Origin: Nitrospirota bacterium
Lineage (GTDB): Bacteria > Nitrospirota > Nitrospiria > Nitrospirales > NS-4
Direction of reading: 5' to 3'
DNA length: 36,098 nt
Assembly: GCA_004298335.1 (NCBI GenBank)
Contig: SCTG01000165.1
Span: forward strand, 1 to 36,098
Part shown: piece after piece, positions 12,201 to 25,597 of the stretch
Numbering within the stretch: position 1 is the first letter of the stretch
Layout: each line of letters begins with the position of its first letter
The notes under the pieces: generated by a model
Database searches by the model: none
What the model was told of the DNA's origin: nothing
What the model saw: only the letters and a program-made list of their open reading frames with translations
Position numbers and translations under genes: made by a program

Positions 12201-12482
12201 CTATTTCTTGCCCCCCATGTATCTCTGCCGAAGCGCTTCCTTTTCGCTGTGGTGCCGTTCCATCAAGGTCTTCTTTTCTTGTTCGAACTTGTCCTGGAAC
12301 GCGCGCCATTCCTGCGTGTGCTTGTCCTCCATCTGGCGCATCTCGTGCTTCATCTGCTCGTGCATTTGCTGCATTTGTTGTTGATTCCCGGGGCCGCCCG
12401 GCATCTGGGCGAGTGCGGGCCCCGCCGTCACCATCGCCGCCAGCACGAACCCACTCATTCCCAGCCTCTGCCATGTTTGCAT
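12201..12482 (-). CDS. Small secreted Met/Gln-rich helical protein
   Basis: A 93-residue protein not recognised by family. A signal peptide spans about residues 1-25 (cleavage after GPALA). The mature part is a short Gly/Pro/Gln stretch followed by one long, highly charged predicted helix rich in Met, Gln, Glu, Lys and His. Methionines in MQQMHEQMKHEMRQM recur at spacings 3-4-4-3, which would put them along one face of the helix. This layout resembles small periplasmic helical chaperones or metal-stress proteins of the Spy/CpxP kind only in general style. A strong GGAGG site precedes the ATG. It is probably co-transcribed with the genes on both sides. Confidence 0.75.
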   Translation of the reverse strand: MQTWQRLGMSGFVLAAMVTAGPALAQMPGGPGNQQQMQQMHEQMKHEMRQMEDKHTQEWRAFQDKFEQEKKTLMERHHSEKEALRQRYMGGKK

Positions 12483-12521
12483 CTTGTGGTTCCTCCTCTG
12501 TTTGTGACCGGCATCCTGCCG

Positions 12522-12707
12522 CTACCGTGATTCACGCCATAACATGATCGCCAGGCCGCCGGCGATGACAACCCCCAATCCGCTCACCCACATCGGAACG
12601 GCACCTCCCTGAAACGTGACTTCCCAGCCGAAGGCCAGCCTGAGAATGTGCAGCAGCGCCACTATGCCAAAAACGCCAACCGCGATCGCGGTAAATGGTT
12701 TCTTCAT
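12522..12707 (-). CDS. Small two-helix membrane protein, unknown function
   Basis: A 61-residue protein with two hydrophobic segments (about residues 5-25 and 36-55) separated by a short polar loop, ending in a basic/acidic tail (WRESR). It is not assigned to a family. The ATG at 12707 overlaps the stop of the SAM hydrolase gene as ATGA and has an AAGGAG site just upstream inside that gene, so translation is probably coupled. The longer open frame upstream is an out-of-frame reading of the neighbour and is discarded. Membrane insertion is inferred from hydrophobicity. Confidence 0.7.
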   Translation of the reverse strand: MKKPFTAIAVGVFGIVALLHILRLAFGWEVTFQGGAVPMWVSGLGVVIAGGLAIMLWRESR

Positions 12708-13519
12708 CTTGGTCTCCTTACTTCGACGCGGTCGCCGAGTTTGGCTCTGGCGAGTTTGTCGGCGCGGGCCTGGTTGCAGAAAAGCTCCAGCCAGCCGTCG
12801 CTGTTGACCAGCGCCGCCAGCTTCTTCGGCTTCGCGTCGGCGTAGCACCGCTGCAGCCCCTTCACCGCAGCCTTCCGCACCTTCACCTGCAGGCCCAGCC
12901 AGTTGTCCATCTCCGTCAGGTCACGCAGCTCGGTGTAGCCGATGTTGGTGATGAGATTGCCGAACCGGTCGATGTGCTGGACTTCGCCGACGAGCCGGCC
13001 CTTGACCAGCGCCGGCCGCCGGATCTCGAACCGCACCGCGTCCTTGACTCGCGGCCCGAAGGCATCCAGCGACTCCCCCTGCGCGAGCCAGGCCGCCACC
13101 GGCGCAAACAGGTCGCGCCCGTGAAAGGTCGGCCCGATGGCGGCGAGGAAATATTTCTGCGAAGTCAGCTCGCGGATTTCGGCGTCCGGCTCTTCGGCCA
13201 GGACGTAACTGAGGAGCCCGTTGTCGGGGGCGAGAAAGTGCTGGGTCGATGTGGACAGCAGCAGGGGCCGCCGCGCGCTGCCTACGCCGGGGTCCACCAC
13301 CGCCACGTGGATGGTGCCCGGCGGGAAATAGCGCGTGGCCGTCTGGAGGAGGTAGGCGCCGGCGCGGACGTCGTGCGCGGGCACCTCGTGGGTGAGGTCC
13401 ACGATACGCGCCTCGGGGTTGATCCCCAGGATGGCACCCTTCATGCTGCCGACAAAGCTGTCAGCCGTGCCGAAATCGGTGAGCAGCGTGATCAGGGGGA
13501 TGGCCGATGCGGCCGCCAT
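12704..13519 (-). CDS. SAM hydroxide adenosyltransferase (DUF62 / SAM hydrolase family)
   Basis: Member of the fluorinase/chlorinase-like superfamily, most of whose bacterial members hydrolyse S-adenosylmethionine to adenosine and methionine using water. The 271-residue protein opens with ITLLTDFGTADSFVGSMKG, followed by DLTHEVP, VAVVDPGVGS and DNGLLSYV. These are the conserved active-site segments, with Asp residues in TDFG and VDPGVG. The later FGNLITNI motif is also typical. No halogenase-specific loop is evident, so hydrolase is the default call. The ATG at 13519 follows the greA stop by nine bases. Its role beside greA and the pyr genes is unclear. Confidence 0.88.
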   Translation of the reverse strand: MAAASAIPLITLLTDFGTADSFVGSMKGAILGINPEARIVDLTHEVPAHDVRAGAYLLQTATRYFPPGTIHVAVVDPGVGSARRPLLLSTSTQHFLAPDNGLLSYVLAEEPDAEIRELTSQKYFLAAIGPTFHGRDLFAPVAAWLAQGESLDAFGPRVKDAVRFEIRRPALVKGRLVGEVQHIDRFGNLITNIGYTELRDLTEMDNWLGLQVKVRKAAVKGLQRCYADAKPKKLAALVNSDGWLELFCNQARADKLARAKLGDRVEVRRPR

Positions 13520-13528
13520 CGCCGTGCC

Positions 13529-14008
13529 CTAGGATTCCTCGAAGCAGATGGCGAGGACCTCGTACTCCACCTTTTTGGCCGGCGTCTGGACTTCGAACGT
13601 GTCCCCGACCCGCTTGCCGATGAGGGCGCGCCCCACCGGCGACTGGACCGAGATCCGGCCGTTCTTCATGTCGCCCTCGTCCTGGCCGACCAGCGTGTAG
13701 CGCTGCTCCTTCTCGCCCTGGGTGTCCCGGAGCGTCACGGTCGCGCCGAAGACCACCTTCTCGTTGGAGAAGTTCGACGTGTCGATGATCTGGGCCTCCG
13801 CCAGCTTGTGCTCCAGGTCGCGGATCCGCGCGGCGATGTGGCTCTGCCGCTCCTTCGCGGCATGATATTCCGCGTTCTCGCTGAGGTCGCCGTGGCCGCG
13901 GGCCTCCTCGATATCCTTGATGTTCTTCGGGCGTTCGACTTTCTTGTAGCGCTCGAGCTCTGCCTGCAGCGCGGCGTAGCCCTTCTTGGTGATCGGTATC
14001 TTCGGCAT
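13529..14008 (-). CDS. greA: Transcription elongation factor GreA
   Basis: Binds backtracked RNA polymerase through its secondary channel and stimulates transcript cleavage. The 159-residue protein has the N-terminal coiled coil with the acidic tip (ARGHGDLSENAEYHAAKE). The C-terminal FKBP-like domain includes the GQDEGDMKNGRISVQSPVGRAL segment, given here as residues spread over about 108-131. The length is normal. The ATG at 14008 lies 18 bases after the carB stop. The carB-greA pairing is found in several bacterial groups and places an elongation factor in the pyrimidine-controlled unit. Confidence 0.97.
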   Translation of the reverse strand: MPKIPITKKGYAALQAELERYKKVERPKNIKDIEEARGHGDLSENAEYHAAKERQSHIAARIRDLEHKLAEAQIIDTSNFSNEKVVFGATVTLRDTQGEKEQRYTLVGQDEGDMKNGRISVQSPVGRALIGKRVGDTFEVQTPAKKVEYEVLAICFEES

Positions 14009-14026
14009 CGTTTCTCGATCCCTCTG

Positions 14027-17257
<3,231 letters not shown>

Positions 17258-17265
17258 GGCGCGGC

Positions 17266-18165
17266 TCAGCCCAGGGGCTTCAGGGTTGTGGCCGGCGCCG
17301 GAGGAAGACCGGGCGGGTTGTAATAGCGCATGGCTTCCGGCGTCCACTTTTCAAGGTTTTTGATCCGGGTCTCCTCCGAGGGGTGCGTGCTCAGGAACTC
17401 CGGCACGCCCGCGCCGGATCGGAAACAGAGTTTGCCGATATACTCCCGGGGGCACCCGCTCATCCGTTCCCAGAACCCGACCGCCTCGTGCGGGTCGTAC
17501 CCGGCCTGGGCCATCAGGCGGAGCCCGATGTAGTCCGCTTCGCTCTCCTGGGTTCGGTTGAACGGCAACTGGGCGTTGACGCCATAGGCCATCAGGACGC
17601 CCTGCAGGACGGCGGGGTTCACCGCGCCGGTGGCGGCGCCGGCCAGCACTCCCGCCTGCGCGATCATTTCGAGATAGCTGCGGCTGATCCGCTCGACTCC
17701 GTGCCGGTAGAGGGCATGCGTCACCTCGTGTCCCATGACGGTGGCGACGCCCGCCTCGTTCTGTGTGTGCTTGAGAATGCCGGTGAAAAACGCGACCTTC
17801 CCGCCAGGCAGACAGAAGGCATTGATGACCTTGTCCTCCTTGATCACGGCGAACTCCCACTCAAAATTCGGCTTGTTGGCGGCGTCGGCGATCCGCTCCC
17901 CGACCCGGCGGATCATCGCGTTGATCGCCGGATCCGTGTTGAGCGGATAGTGCTTGAGGACATCGCGGTAGGCCTCGATCCCGAGCTCGCGCTCTTTCTC
18001 CTCCGTGAAATTTGGAAGAATGAACTGCTCCCGCCCCGTCACGGGCGCACGGGTGCATCCCGACAGGCCTTCCAGTAGGCTGCCGCCCAGGCAGGCCCCG
18101 CCGATCCCGGCCGCAAGCCGCAGGGCCCGGGCGAGCGCTTCCCGTCTTCCGATCAGGGCATCCAT
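17266..18165 (-). CDS. Lipoprotein M48 family zinc metallopeptidase
   Basis: Predicted membrane-anchored periplasmic peptidase, 299 residues. The N-terminus has basic residues and a hydrophobic stretch, then the lipobox LSGC with Cys37 followed by the family-typical APVTGREQF. The zinc motif HEVTH spans 146-150, and the third ligand is about Glu207 in ESEAD. The C-terminal [11 protein letters not shown] is characteristic of this BepA/LoiP-like group, which acts in outer-membrane protein quality control. The start at 18165 overlaps the end of sppA by 13 bases. Its position between two envelope or metabolic genes of the pyr unit suggests co-transcription. Confidence 0.9.
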   Translation of the reverse strand: MDALIGRREALARALRLAAGIGGACLGGSLLEGLSGCTRAPVTGREQFILPNFTEEKERELGIEAYRDVLKHYPLNTDPAINAMIRRVGERIADAANKPNFEWEFAVIKEDKVINAFCLPGGKVAFFTGILKHTQNEAGVATVMGHEVTHALYRHGVERISRSYLEMIAQAGVLAGAATGAVNPAVLQGVLMAYGVNAQLPFNRTQESEADYIGLRLMAQAGYDPHEAVGFWERMSGCPREYIGKLCFRSGAGVPEFLSTHPSEETRIKNLEKWTPEAMRYYNPPGLPPAPATTLKPLG

Positions 18166-19109
18166 AGATAGAGAAACTGGGGGGTCCCGCCGCGGACCAG
18201 GCCCATGACGTCCAGGCGGGCAAGCGCTTCCAGGGTGCCCGGGCCGGAGGACTCGGAGTAGATGTTGTGTTTGTAAGCGCCGGGGCGCGCGTAGATCACG
18301 ACCCGCGCATCGGCGACGCCGGCCAGTTGCTTGGCCGCCGCAATGCCGTCGTCCAGATAGCCGGTCTGGTCAGCCAGCCCCAACTGCACGGCCTGGGGGC
18401 CGGTGAAGACACGGCCGTCCGCAATGAGTTTGAGCCGGTCGGGAGTCAGCCCGCTGCGGCTCTTCGTCACAACCTCCAGGAAGCGCGTCTGGAACCCGTT
18501 GATCATGGCCTGGAAGATCTCGCGCTCCTCCTCGCTCATCGGACGAAACGGCGACCCGATGTCCTTCTTCGAGCCGGATTTGATCGCGCCGGCTTCCACT
18601 CCGATCTTCTGGAGCAAGCCCTCCGCATTGACCCGCAGCATGATGACGCCCACGCTGCCGGTCACGCTCGTCGGGTGCGCGACGATCCGGTCCGCCGCGG
18701 ACGCCACGTAATAGCCGCCGGAGGCGCCCACGTCCATGATGACGGCGACGACGGGCATCTTGCGCCTGGCCTTGAACGCCGACAACTCGTGGTGGAGAAC
18801 GTCCGACGCCGTGACGGTGCCGCCCGGGCTGTTGATCCGCAGCAGCAGCGCCTTGATCTGCGCGTCCTCGGCGGCCATGGTCAGCTCTTCCTTGACGCGC
18901 GCGACGATGTCCTCGGAAGGGCCAAAGCCCCCGCCGCTCCCCGGCTTCTCGGCGATGATGCCGGAGACGTCGATCATCAGAATTTTGTCCGCCGCCGTGC
19001 CTTGAACGGTCTTTTCGTGCAGGGGGCCGGGCTGCGGGAACAGGGAAATGGAAATGCACCCGGCGGTAACCAGCGCGATTGCGGCTGGCAACAGGAGCCT
19101 GATCTTCAT
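18153..19109 (-). CDS. sppA: Signal peptide peptidase SppA (S49 family), lipoprotein form
   Basis: Serine-lysine peptidase that degrades cleaved signal peptides. The 318-residue, single-domain protein resembles the short Bacillus type rather than the double-length E. coli enzyme. It has a lipobox LVTAGC with Cys18, the oxyanion-region [12 protein letters not shown], a likely nucleophile Ser130 in [10 protein letters not shown], and Lys182 in GSKKDIGSP. The 52-residue spacing between these equals that reported for Bacillus subtilis SppA, which supports the dyad assignment. An AAGGA site precedes the ATG, which overlaps the carA stop as ATGA. Together with LepB and the M48 enzyme it gives the region an export-processing theme. 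Confidence 0.94.
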   Translation of the reverse strand: MKIRLLLPAAIALVTAGCISISLFPQPGPLHEKTVQGTAADKILMIDVSGIIAEKPGSGGGFGPSEDIVARVKEELTMAAEDAQIKALLLRINSPGGTVTASDVLHHELSAFKARRKMPVVAVIMDVGASGGYYVASAADRIVAHPTSVTGSVGVIMLRVNAEGLLQKIGVEAGAIKSGSKKDIGSPFRPMSEEEREIFQAMINGFQTRFLEVVTKSRSGLTPDRLKLIADGRVFTGPQAVQLGLADQTGYLDDGIAAAKQLAGVADARVVIYARPGAYKHNIYSESSGPGTLEALARLDVMGLVRGGTPQFLYLWMP

Positions 19110-20314
19110 GACATTCCTTTCGCCATCAAGTCGGTGAACCGATGGAAGAGATAGCCCGCGTCGTGGGGCCCGGGCGACGCCTCCGGATGGTACTGCACGG
19201 AGTACGCCGGCAGGTCCAGGCAGCGCATCCCCTCCACGGCATCGTCATTGAGGCTCCGGTGCGTGAGCTGGACCGGGCCATAAGACGTGGTCCAGGGCGC
19301 CGCCTGCGATGCCGCGGCGGAGGCCCCTCCCCGCACGGCGAAATTATGGTTCTGCGACGTGATCTCGACTTTCTTGGTGTCCAGGTCCATGACCGGGTGA
19401 TTTGCTCCATGATGTCCGAACTTCAACTTGTACGTCTGCAAGCCAAGCGCCAGCCCCATGATCTGGTGCCCGAGACAAATGCCGAACAGGGGTTTCTTGC
19501 CGAGCAGGGCCCGGACGGCGTCGATCGCATAGGGAACGGCTTCCGGATCGCCCGGGCCGTTGGAGAGGAACACGCCGTCGGGGTTCAATGCCAGCGTGTC
19601 GTCAGCCGTCGTCGAGGCCGGGACGACCGTCACGTCATAGCCTTCATCCACCAGCCGTCTCAAAATATTGTACTTGATCCCGAAGTCGAAGGCGACCACT
19701 CTAAAGCGGGAGGGGGCCCCGCCTGCAGGCGCCCCTCCCGCACCCACTGACGGCTTGACTGTGCCCTCACTGGTCACTGCCCAAACCCCGCTGCTCTCCG
19801 TCCATTTATATGTCTCGGCACAGGTCACTTCCTTCACCAGGTCTCGGCCGATGATGCTCGGAGCGTCCTTGGCTTTTCGGACTACTCGCTTCGGGTCCAG
19901 GTCCACGTGCGAGATCACACCCTGCTGCGAGCCATGGTCGCGGAGGTGCGTGGTGAGCGCACGGGTATCGATGCCCTGGATGCCCACGATGCCATGGCTC
20001 CGGAGGTAGTCGTCCAGGGACTGCCGGCTCCGCCAGTTGCTGGGATAGGGGCAGGCTTCCTTCACGATGAAGCCGGCCAGCCAGGGTTGTGTGGACTCGA
20101 TGTCCTCGGGGTTGACCCCGTAATTGCCGATGTGGGGATACGTCATCGTGACCATCTGCCCGCGGTACGAGGGGTCGGTGAGGATTTCCTGGTACCCGGA
20201 CAGTGCGGTGTTGAAGACCACCTCCCCGGCGGTCTCGCCAAAAGCGCCGAGGGCCGTGCCCGTGAATACAGTCCCGTCCGCCAGCGCCAGGATTGCGGGC
20301 TTTACCGCACCCAT
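19106..20314 (-). CDS. carA: Carbamoyl-phosphate synthase small (glutaminase) subunit
   Basis: Hydrolyses glutamine and passes ammonia to CarB. The 402-residue protein has the CarA N-terminal domain (LADGTVFTG to [11 protein letters not shown]) and a class I glutamine amidotransferase domain with Cys280 in [11 protein letters not shown] and His376/Glu378 in [11 protein letters not shown]. Two alanine/glycine-rich insertions, about 183-202 and 329-345, interrupt otherwise well conserved segments; the usual length is about 360-385. The ATG at 20314 has AAGGTGAA upstream and is preferred to a GTG at 20338. It overlaps the DUF4149 gene end by 13 bases and the sppA start by four. Confidence 0.97.
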   Translation of the reverse strand: MGAVKPAILALADGTVFTGTALGAFGETAGEVVFNTALSGYQEILTDPSYRGQMVTMTYPHIGNYGVNPEDIESTQPWLAGFIVKEACPYPSNWRSRQSLDDYLRSHGIVGIQGIDTRALTTHLRDHGSQQGVISHVDLDPKRVVRKAKDAPSIIGRDLVKEVTCAETYKWTESSGVWAVTSEGTVKPSVGAGGAPAGGAPSRFRVVAFDFGIKYNILRRLVDEGYDVTVVPASTTADDTLALNPDGVFLSNGPGDPEAVPYAIDAVRALLGKKPLFGICLGHQIMGLALGLQTYKLKFGHHGANHPVMDLDTKKVEITSQNHNFAVRGGASAAASQAAPWTTSYGPVQLTHRSLNDDAVEGMRCLDLPAYSVQYHPEASPGPHDAGYLFHRFTDLMAKGMS

Positions 20315-20778
20315 GTCTTCACCTTCACGCAGAGCCACGTGATGCCCAGTCCCAGGTTCATGATGTAGAGCGCGCGGGCCACCCGATGATAGACGAAGAA
20401 CTCATCGTACGCGGCGCGCTTCGCCTCCTCGTTCGCGCCGAACGCCAGTTCCTGGAGACGGACCGTCGCCGGGTTCAGCCAGAACGTGAGGACTATCGCG
20501 GTCATGACCATCACTCCCATAAGCGTCAGTTCAGACATGCCGATCTGCTCCCGCCAGGGACCGGCCACGGCCACGCGCACCAGCGTTCCGGCGACGATGA
20601 GTCCCGCCGCGATCAGCGCCATGCGGTCGTAGCCCTGGAACGTTCGCGTGAGGATGCGGCCCCCTACTTCCATGTTGATCGTGCTGTTGAACACCGCGGG
20701 AATGACCGAAGCAATGATGCCGACCAGCCCTCCGGCCCAGACCGCCAACGCCACGACCTCCACGCAATGGCACGCCAC
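20302..20778 (-). CDS. DUF4149 (TMEM205-like) membrane protein
   Basis: A 158-residue membrane protein with about four hydrophobic helices. The first helix contains [19 protein letters not shown], close to the DUF4149 pattern of a tryptophan-glycine helix followed by a Pro-Ala-Phe turn; a second conserved feature is the polar segment before the last helix ([11 protein letters not shown]). The function of the family is not known. The start is a GTG at 20778, seven bases after the pyrC stop, with only a weak ribosome-binding site. It sits inside the pyrimidine operon between pyrC and carA, but nothing in it suggests a pyrimidine role. Confidence 0.7.
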   Translation of the reverse strand: MACHCVEVVALAVWAGGLVGIIASVIPAVFNSTINMEVGGRILTRTFQGYDRMALIAAGLIVAGTLVRVAVAGPWREQIGMSELTLMGVMVMTAIVLTFWLNPATVRLQELAFGANEEAKRAAYDEFFVYHRVARALYIMNLGLGITWLCVKVKTWVR

Positions 20779-20785
20779 GATCAGC

Positions 20786-22050
20786 TTACGGATGGACCAC
20801 CCTCCCGCCGACGAGCGTGGACACGACCTGCCCTTTCAGCTTCCATCCCGCAAACGGAGTGTTGTGTCCCTTGGACTTGAACTGCCCGGGGTCGACGACC
20901 CAGTGGGCCTCGGGATCCACGATCGTCACATCGGCGTCCGCCCCGACGGCCAGGGTGCCTTTGGCCAGCCCGAACGCGCGCGCCGGGTGGACGGTCAGCG
21001 CCGCCACCACCTGCTCGACCGTGAGCACGCCTTCCTCGGCGAGCACGAGGGCAAGACCCCAGGCGGTCTCCAGCCCGACGATCCCGAACGGCGCATTGTC
21101 GAACTCCCGTTCCTTCTCGAAGGCCGCGTGCGGCGCATGGTCCGTGGCGATCACATCGATGGTGCCGTCCTTCAACCCCGCCTTGATGGCCTCGACGTCC
21201 TTCCGGCTTCGCAGGGGGGGATTCATCTTGGCGTTCGTGTTGAACTCGCGCACGGCTTCCTCGGTCAGCAGGAAGTGATGCGGGCAGGCTTCGGCGGTCA
21301 CACGGATGCCCCTGGCTTTGGCGTCCCGGACCATCCGGACCGAGCCGGCCGTGCTGAGATGGGCCAGGTGCAGGCGCCCGCCGGTCAGTTCGGCCAGGGC
21401 CAGATTCCGGGCCACCATCACGTCCTCCGAGGCCGAGGGAATGCCGTGCAGGCCCATCTCGGTGGCGACCTGGCCTTCGTGCATGCAACCCCCTTCCGAG
21501 AGATGCCTGCACTCGCAATGGTCCACGACCGGCAGGTCGAACGCCCGCGCGTATTCGAGCGCGCGGCGCATGATCATGCCGTTCATGACCGGCTTGCCGT
21601 CATCGGAGACGGCGACGCAGCCGGCCGCCCGGAGGTCGCCGAACTCCGCCAGTTCCTTCCCCTCGGAGCCCTTCGTGATCGCGCCGATGGGGAAGACGTT
21701 GGCAAGCCCTGCGGCTCTGGCCTGGTCCAGGATGAACTCGGTAATGGACTGGTTGTCGTTGACCGGCTGGGTGTTGGGCATGCAGCAGACGGACGTGAAG
21801 CCGCCGGCCACGGCGGCCGCCGCGCCGGTCGCGATCGTCTCCTTGTATTCGAATCCCGGCTCGCGGAAATGCACGTGCAGGTCCACGAAGCCCGGCAGCA
21901 CCCAGTTGCCGGCCGCGTCGATCACGGTCGCGCCGGCGGGGGCCTTGAGGCCGGGCCCAACCGCGGCGATCTTCCCGTCCTTGATGAGGACGTCGGCGGG
22001 GCCGTTGACCCGGCCCGGGTCGATGACGCGGCCGTTGCGGATGAGGACGT

Positions 22051-22054
<4 letters not shown>
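20786..22054 (-). CDS. pyrC: Dihydroorotase (class I)
   Basis: Zinc enzyme that cyclises carbamoyl-aspartate to dihydroorotate, the third step of pyrimidine synthesis. The 422-residue length and sequence fit the class I type. [10 protein letters not shown] (His60, His62) begins the metal site, further ligands lie in PVVDHCE and HLAHLST, and the catalytic Asp is in ATDHAPHA. The bridging acidic residue is likely in [10 protein letters not shown]. All metal residues look intact, so this is an active enzyme rather than the inactive PyrC-like partner found beside some pyrB genes. The start at 22054 overlaps pyrB as ATGA. Confidence 0.96.
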
Positions 22055-23654
<1,600 letters not shown>

Positions 23655-23658
23655 CTAC

Positions 23659-23687
23659 ATCTTACCCGCAGGACCGCCGGCTGTCAA
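23659..23687 (-). promoter_or_regulatory. Sigma70-type promoter of the pyr operon
   Basis: On the minus strand TTGACA (23687-23682) and TAAGAT (23664-23659) are 17 bases apart. Transcription should start near 23652, giving a leader of about 140 nucleotides that carries the PyrR loop and terminator. The -35 box lies only seven bases beyond the end of the upstream DUF427 gene. Confidence 0.85.
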
Positions 23688-23694
23688 GCGACGG

Positions 23695-23979
23695 TCAGGG
23701 TTCGACCGTGACGCCCTTCCAAAAGGCGACGTAGCCGGCGATCTGTTTGGCCGCGTCCTTCGGCGCAGGATAGTACCAGGCCGCGTCCTTGTTGACCTGC
23801 CCATTGACCTCGATATCGTAGTAGCTGGCCTCCCCTTTCCAGGAGCACGTGCTGTGCGTGTGGCTCGGCTTGAAGTACTGGTGCTTGACCGCGGCCGGCG
23901 GGAAATACTGGTTGCCCTCGACCACTTCACACTTCGCGCTTTCGGCGAGCACCGCCCCGTTCCAGATTGCTTTCGGCAT
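23695..23979 (-). CDS. DUF427 domain protein
   Basis: A 94-residue protein that is essentially a single DUF427 domain. The recognisable elements are AIWNGAVLAES, the EGNQYFPP strand, the STCSWKGEASYYDI core and the AWYYPAPKDAA segment near the end. The domain's biochemical role is not established. A GGAGG site stands five bases before the ATG. It is divergent from the toxin-antitoxin pair with only 23 bases between the start codons, so any promoter of its own would have to lie inside the antitoxin gene. The pyr promoter begins immediately downstream. Confidence 0.85.
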   Translation of the reverse strand: MPKAIWNGAVLAESAKCEVVEGNQYFPPAAVKHQYFKPSHTHSTCSWKGEASYYDIEVNGQVNKDAAWYYPAPKDAAKQIAGYVAFWKGVTVEP

Positions 23980-24002
23980 GGCATCCTCCGTATGCTTTCC
24001 CT

Positions 24003-24206
24003 ATGAAAATCTCAGACCTCACATTGGACGAACTGAAGGAATTGGTCAAGGGCCTCGTGGACGACCGTCTGCGTGAGCTGTTGGGCGATCCCGATCTGGG
24101 CATGGAGCTGGGCGACGCGGTCCGCGCACGGCTGAAGGCGTCGCTGGCCTCGACGGCCCGCATCACCGGCGATGACGTGGCCGAGAAGCTCGGGCTGCGC
24201 TGGTAA
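24003..24206 (+). CDS. Probable antitoxin (RelB-like) of a type II toxin-antitoxin pair
   Basis: A 67-residue acidic protein starting KISDLTLDELKELVK. Short proteins of this form (a DLTxEELKxLI helix, then DPDxGxEL and an R-rich helix) commonly precede RelE/ParE-like toxins. Here it ends three bases before such a toxin. No DNA-binding fold can be named with confidence. No ribosome-binding site is visible. TTGCTT (23967-23972) and TATGCT (23991-23996), 18 bases apart, form a weak promoter that would start transcription at or next to the ATG. The antitoxin call rests mainly on context. Confidence 0.65.
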   Translation: MKISDLTLDELKELVKGLVDDRLRELLGDPDLGMELGDAVRARLKASLASTARITGDDVAEKLGLRW

Positions 24207-24209
24207 ACG

Positions 24210-24473
24210 ATGGCCTGGTATCGTATCGCCTACCGGCCTGAGGTCATCACCGACCTGGCAACAGTTGAGAAAACCGTCGCGCAACGGATCCTCGACAAGA
24301 CCAAGTGGCTGGCCTCCAACGTCGAGAATCTCCGGCATGAGCCAATCTCGACGGACCTGCCGGGGCTGTCCAAATACGCGGTGGGCGAATGGCGCATCTT
24401 CTATTCCATTGATCGAAACGAACACCTGCTCGACGTACACATGATCGCGAATCAGAAAGAGCTGCGCCGATGA
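24210..24473 (+). CDS. RelE/ParE family toxin
   Basis: An 87-residue basic protein with the RelE-fold order: YRIAYRPEVITDL at the start, a helix with an RILDKTKWL segment, then LPGLSKYAVGEWRIFYSIDRN and a last strand HMIANQKELRR. The Arg in GEWRIFY and the C-terminal basic residues correspond to positions used for activity in many RelE toxins, which cut mRNA on ribosomes; ParE relatives attack gyrase instead. The sequence does not decide between these. It starts three bases after the antitoxin stop, as expected for co-expression. Confidence 0.82.
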   Translation: MAWYRIAYRPEVITDLATVEKTVAQRILDKTKWLASNVENLRHEPISTDLPGLSKYAVGEWRIFYSIDRNEHLLDVHMIANQKELRR

Positions 24474-24486
24474 TCGCGCAGACGCA

Positions 24487-25575
24487 TTGGCTGTGAAGAT
24501 CCGCAAGGCGACGAAGAAGTACGAGGCGTGGCTGGCCGAACGCACGCCGGTCGTGAAGGCCGACCTGGCCTTCAAACATGACCAAATGGTCAAGGGATTG
24601 TTCCCTTTCCTGCGTGCGACCTTCTACCGGTGGATGCAGCTGTGGCCAGCGGTCTGTGCCGGCCCGGCCAACGCGCCGGCGGTGCTCGCCGTCGGCGATC
24701 TACACGTGGAAAACTTCGGCACCTGGCGCGACATCGAGGGACGCCTGATCTGGGGCGTCAACGATTTTGACGAAGCCTCTACCCTGCCCTACACCGTCGA
24801 TCTGGTGCGGTTGGCTGTCAGCGCCAGCCTCGCCGTCACCGGCGAGCATCTCGCCATTGTCCCCCAAAAGGCGCATGACGCAATCCTCGAGGGCTATCAA
24901 GACGGTCTGAAGCAGGGCGGCGCGCCGTTCGTGCTGGCCGAGGAACATACATGGCTCCGGGCGATCGCGCTCAGCGTGCTGCGTGACCCCGTTCATTTCT
25001 GGCGGAAGATGGACGATCTGCCCACGGTGAAGGGGGCGATTCCGGTCAGCGCCGCGGAAGCGCTGGAGCACCTGATGCCCGAGCCGGACCTCGACTATCG
25101 GATCGCGCGGCGCCGGGCCGGGCTCGGCAGTCTGGGACGCCAACGGTTCGTGGCGCTGACGGAGTGGCGGGGCGGTCAGGTGGCGCGGGAAGCCAAGGCC
25201 CTCGTTCCGTCCGCCTGTCGGTGGGCCTGCGACGGCGGGGGCCCCGGTGAAATCTTCTACCAGGCGATTGTCAACCGGGCGGTGCGGTGCCGCGATCCCT
25301 TCGTCCAGGTGCGGGGCCGCTGGATCGTGCGCCGGCTGGCGCCGGATTGCTCCCGCGTGTTGCTGGCGACGCTTCCCAAACAACGCGATGAAGCGTGTCT
25401 GCTCTACGCCATGGGCTGGGAGACCGCGAATATCCACCTCGGCAGCAGGCCGGCCGTCAAGGCCGTTCGGCGTGATCTGGATCAGCGGCCGTCCGGATGG
25501 CTGCGCGAGGCCGCCCACGCGATGGTGAAAGCGACCACGCGCGATTGGGAAGAGTGGACAAGCCGGCAACGCTGA
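24487..25575 (+). CDS. DUF2252 family protein (kinase-like fold)
   Basis: A 362-residue soluble protein of the DUF2252 family. The motifs GDLHVENFG (about 70-78) and NDFDEA (92-97) resemble the catalytic and metal-binding loops of aminoglycoside phosphotransferase-like kinases, and FPFLRATFYRW is the family's N-terminal signature. The substrate is unknown. The start is a TTG at 24487 or a GTG at 24493; neither has a clear ribosome-binding site. It follows the toxin gene by 13 bases and may be co-transcribed with it, which is not a standard arrangement for DUF2252. Its end faces the hyfI end with a 22-base gap and no evident terminator. Confidence 0.82.
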   Translation: MAVKIRKATKKYEAWLAERTPVVKADLAFKHDQMVKGLFPFLRATFYRWMQLWPAVCAGPANAPAVLAVGDLHVENFGTWRDIEGRLIWGVNDFDEASTLPYTVDLVRLAVSASLAVTGEHLAIVPQKAHDAILEGYQDGLKQGGAPFVLAEEHTWLRAIALSVLRDPVHFWRKMDDLPTVKGAIPVSAAEALEHLMPEPDLDYRIARRRAGLGSLGRQRFVALTEWRGGQVAREAKALVPSACRWACDGGGPGEIFYQAIVNRAVRCRDPFVQVRGRWIVRRLAPDCSRVLLATLPKQRDEACLLYAMGWETANIHLGSRPAVKAVRRDLDQRPSGWLREAAHAMVKATTRDWEEWTSRQR

Positions 25576-25597
25576 TTGGAGACCAGGCCGGCGGCGA

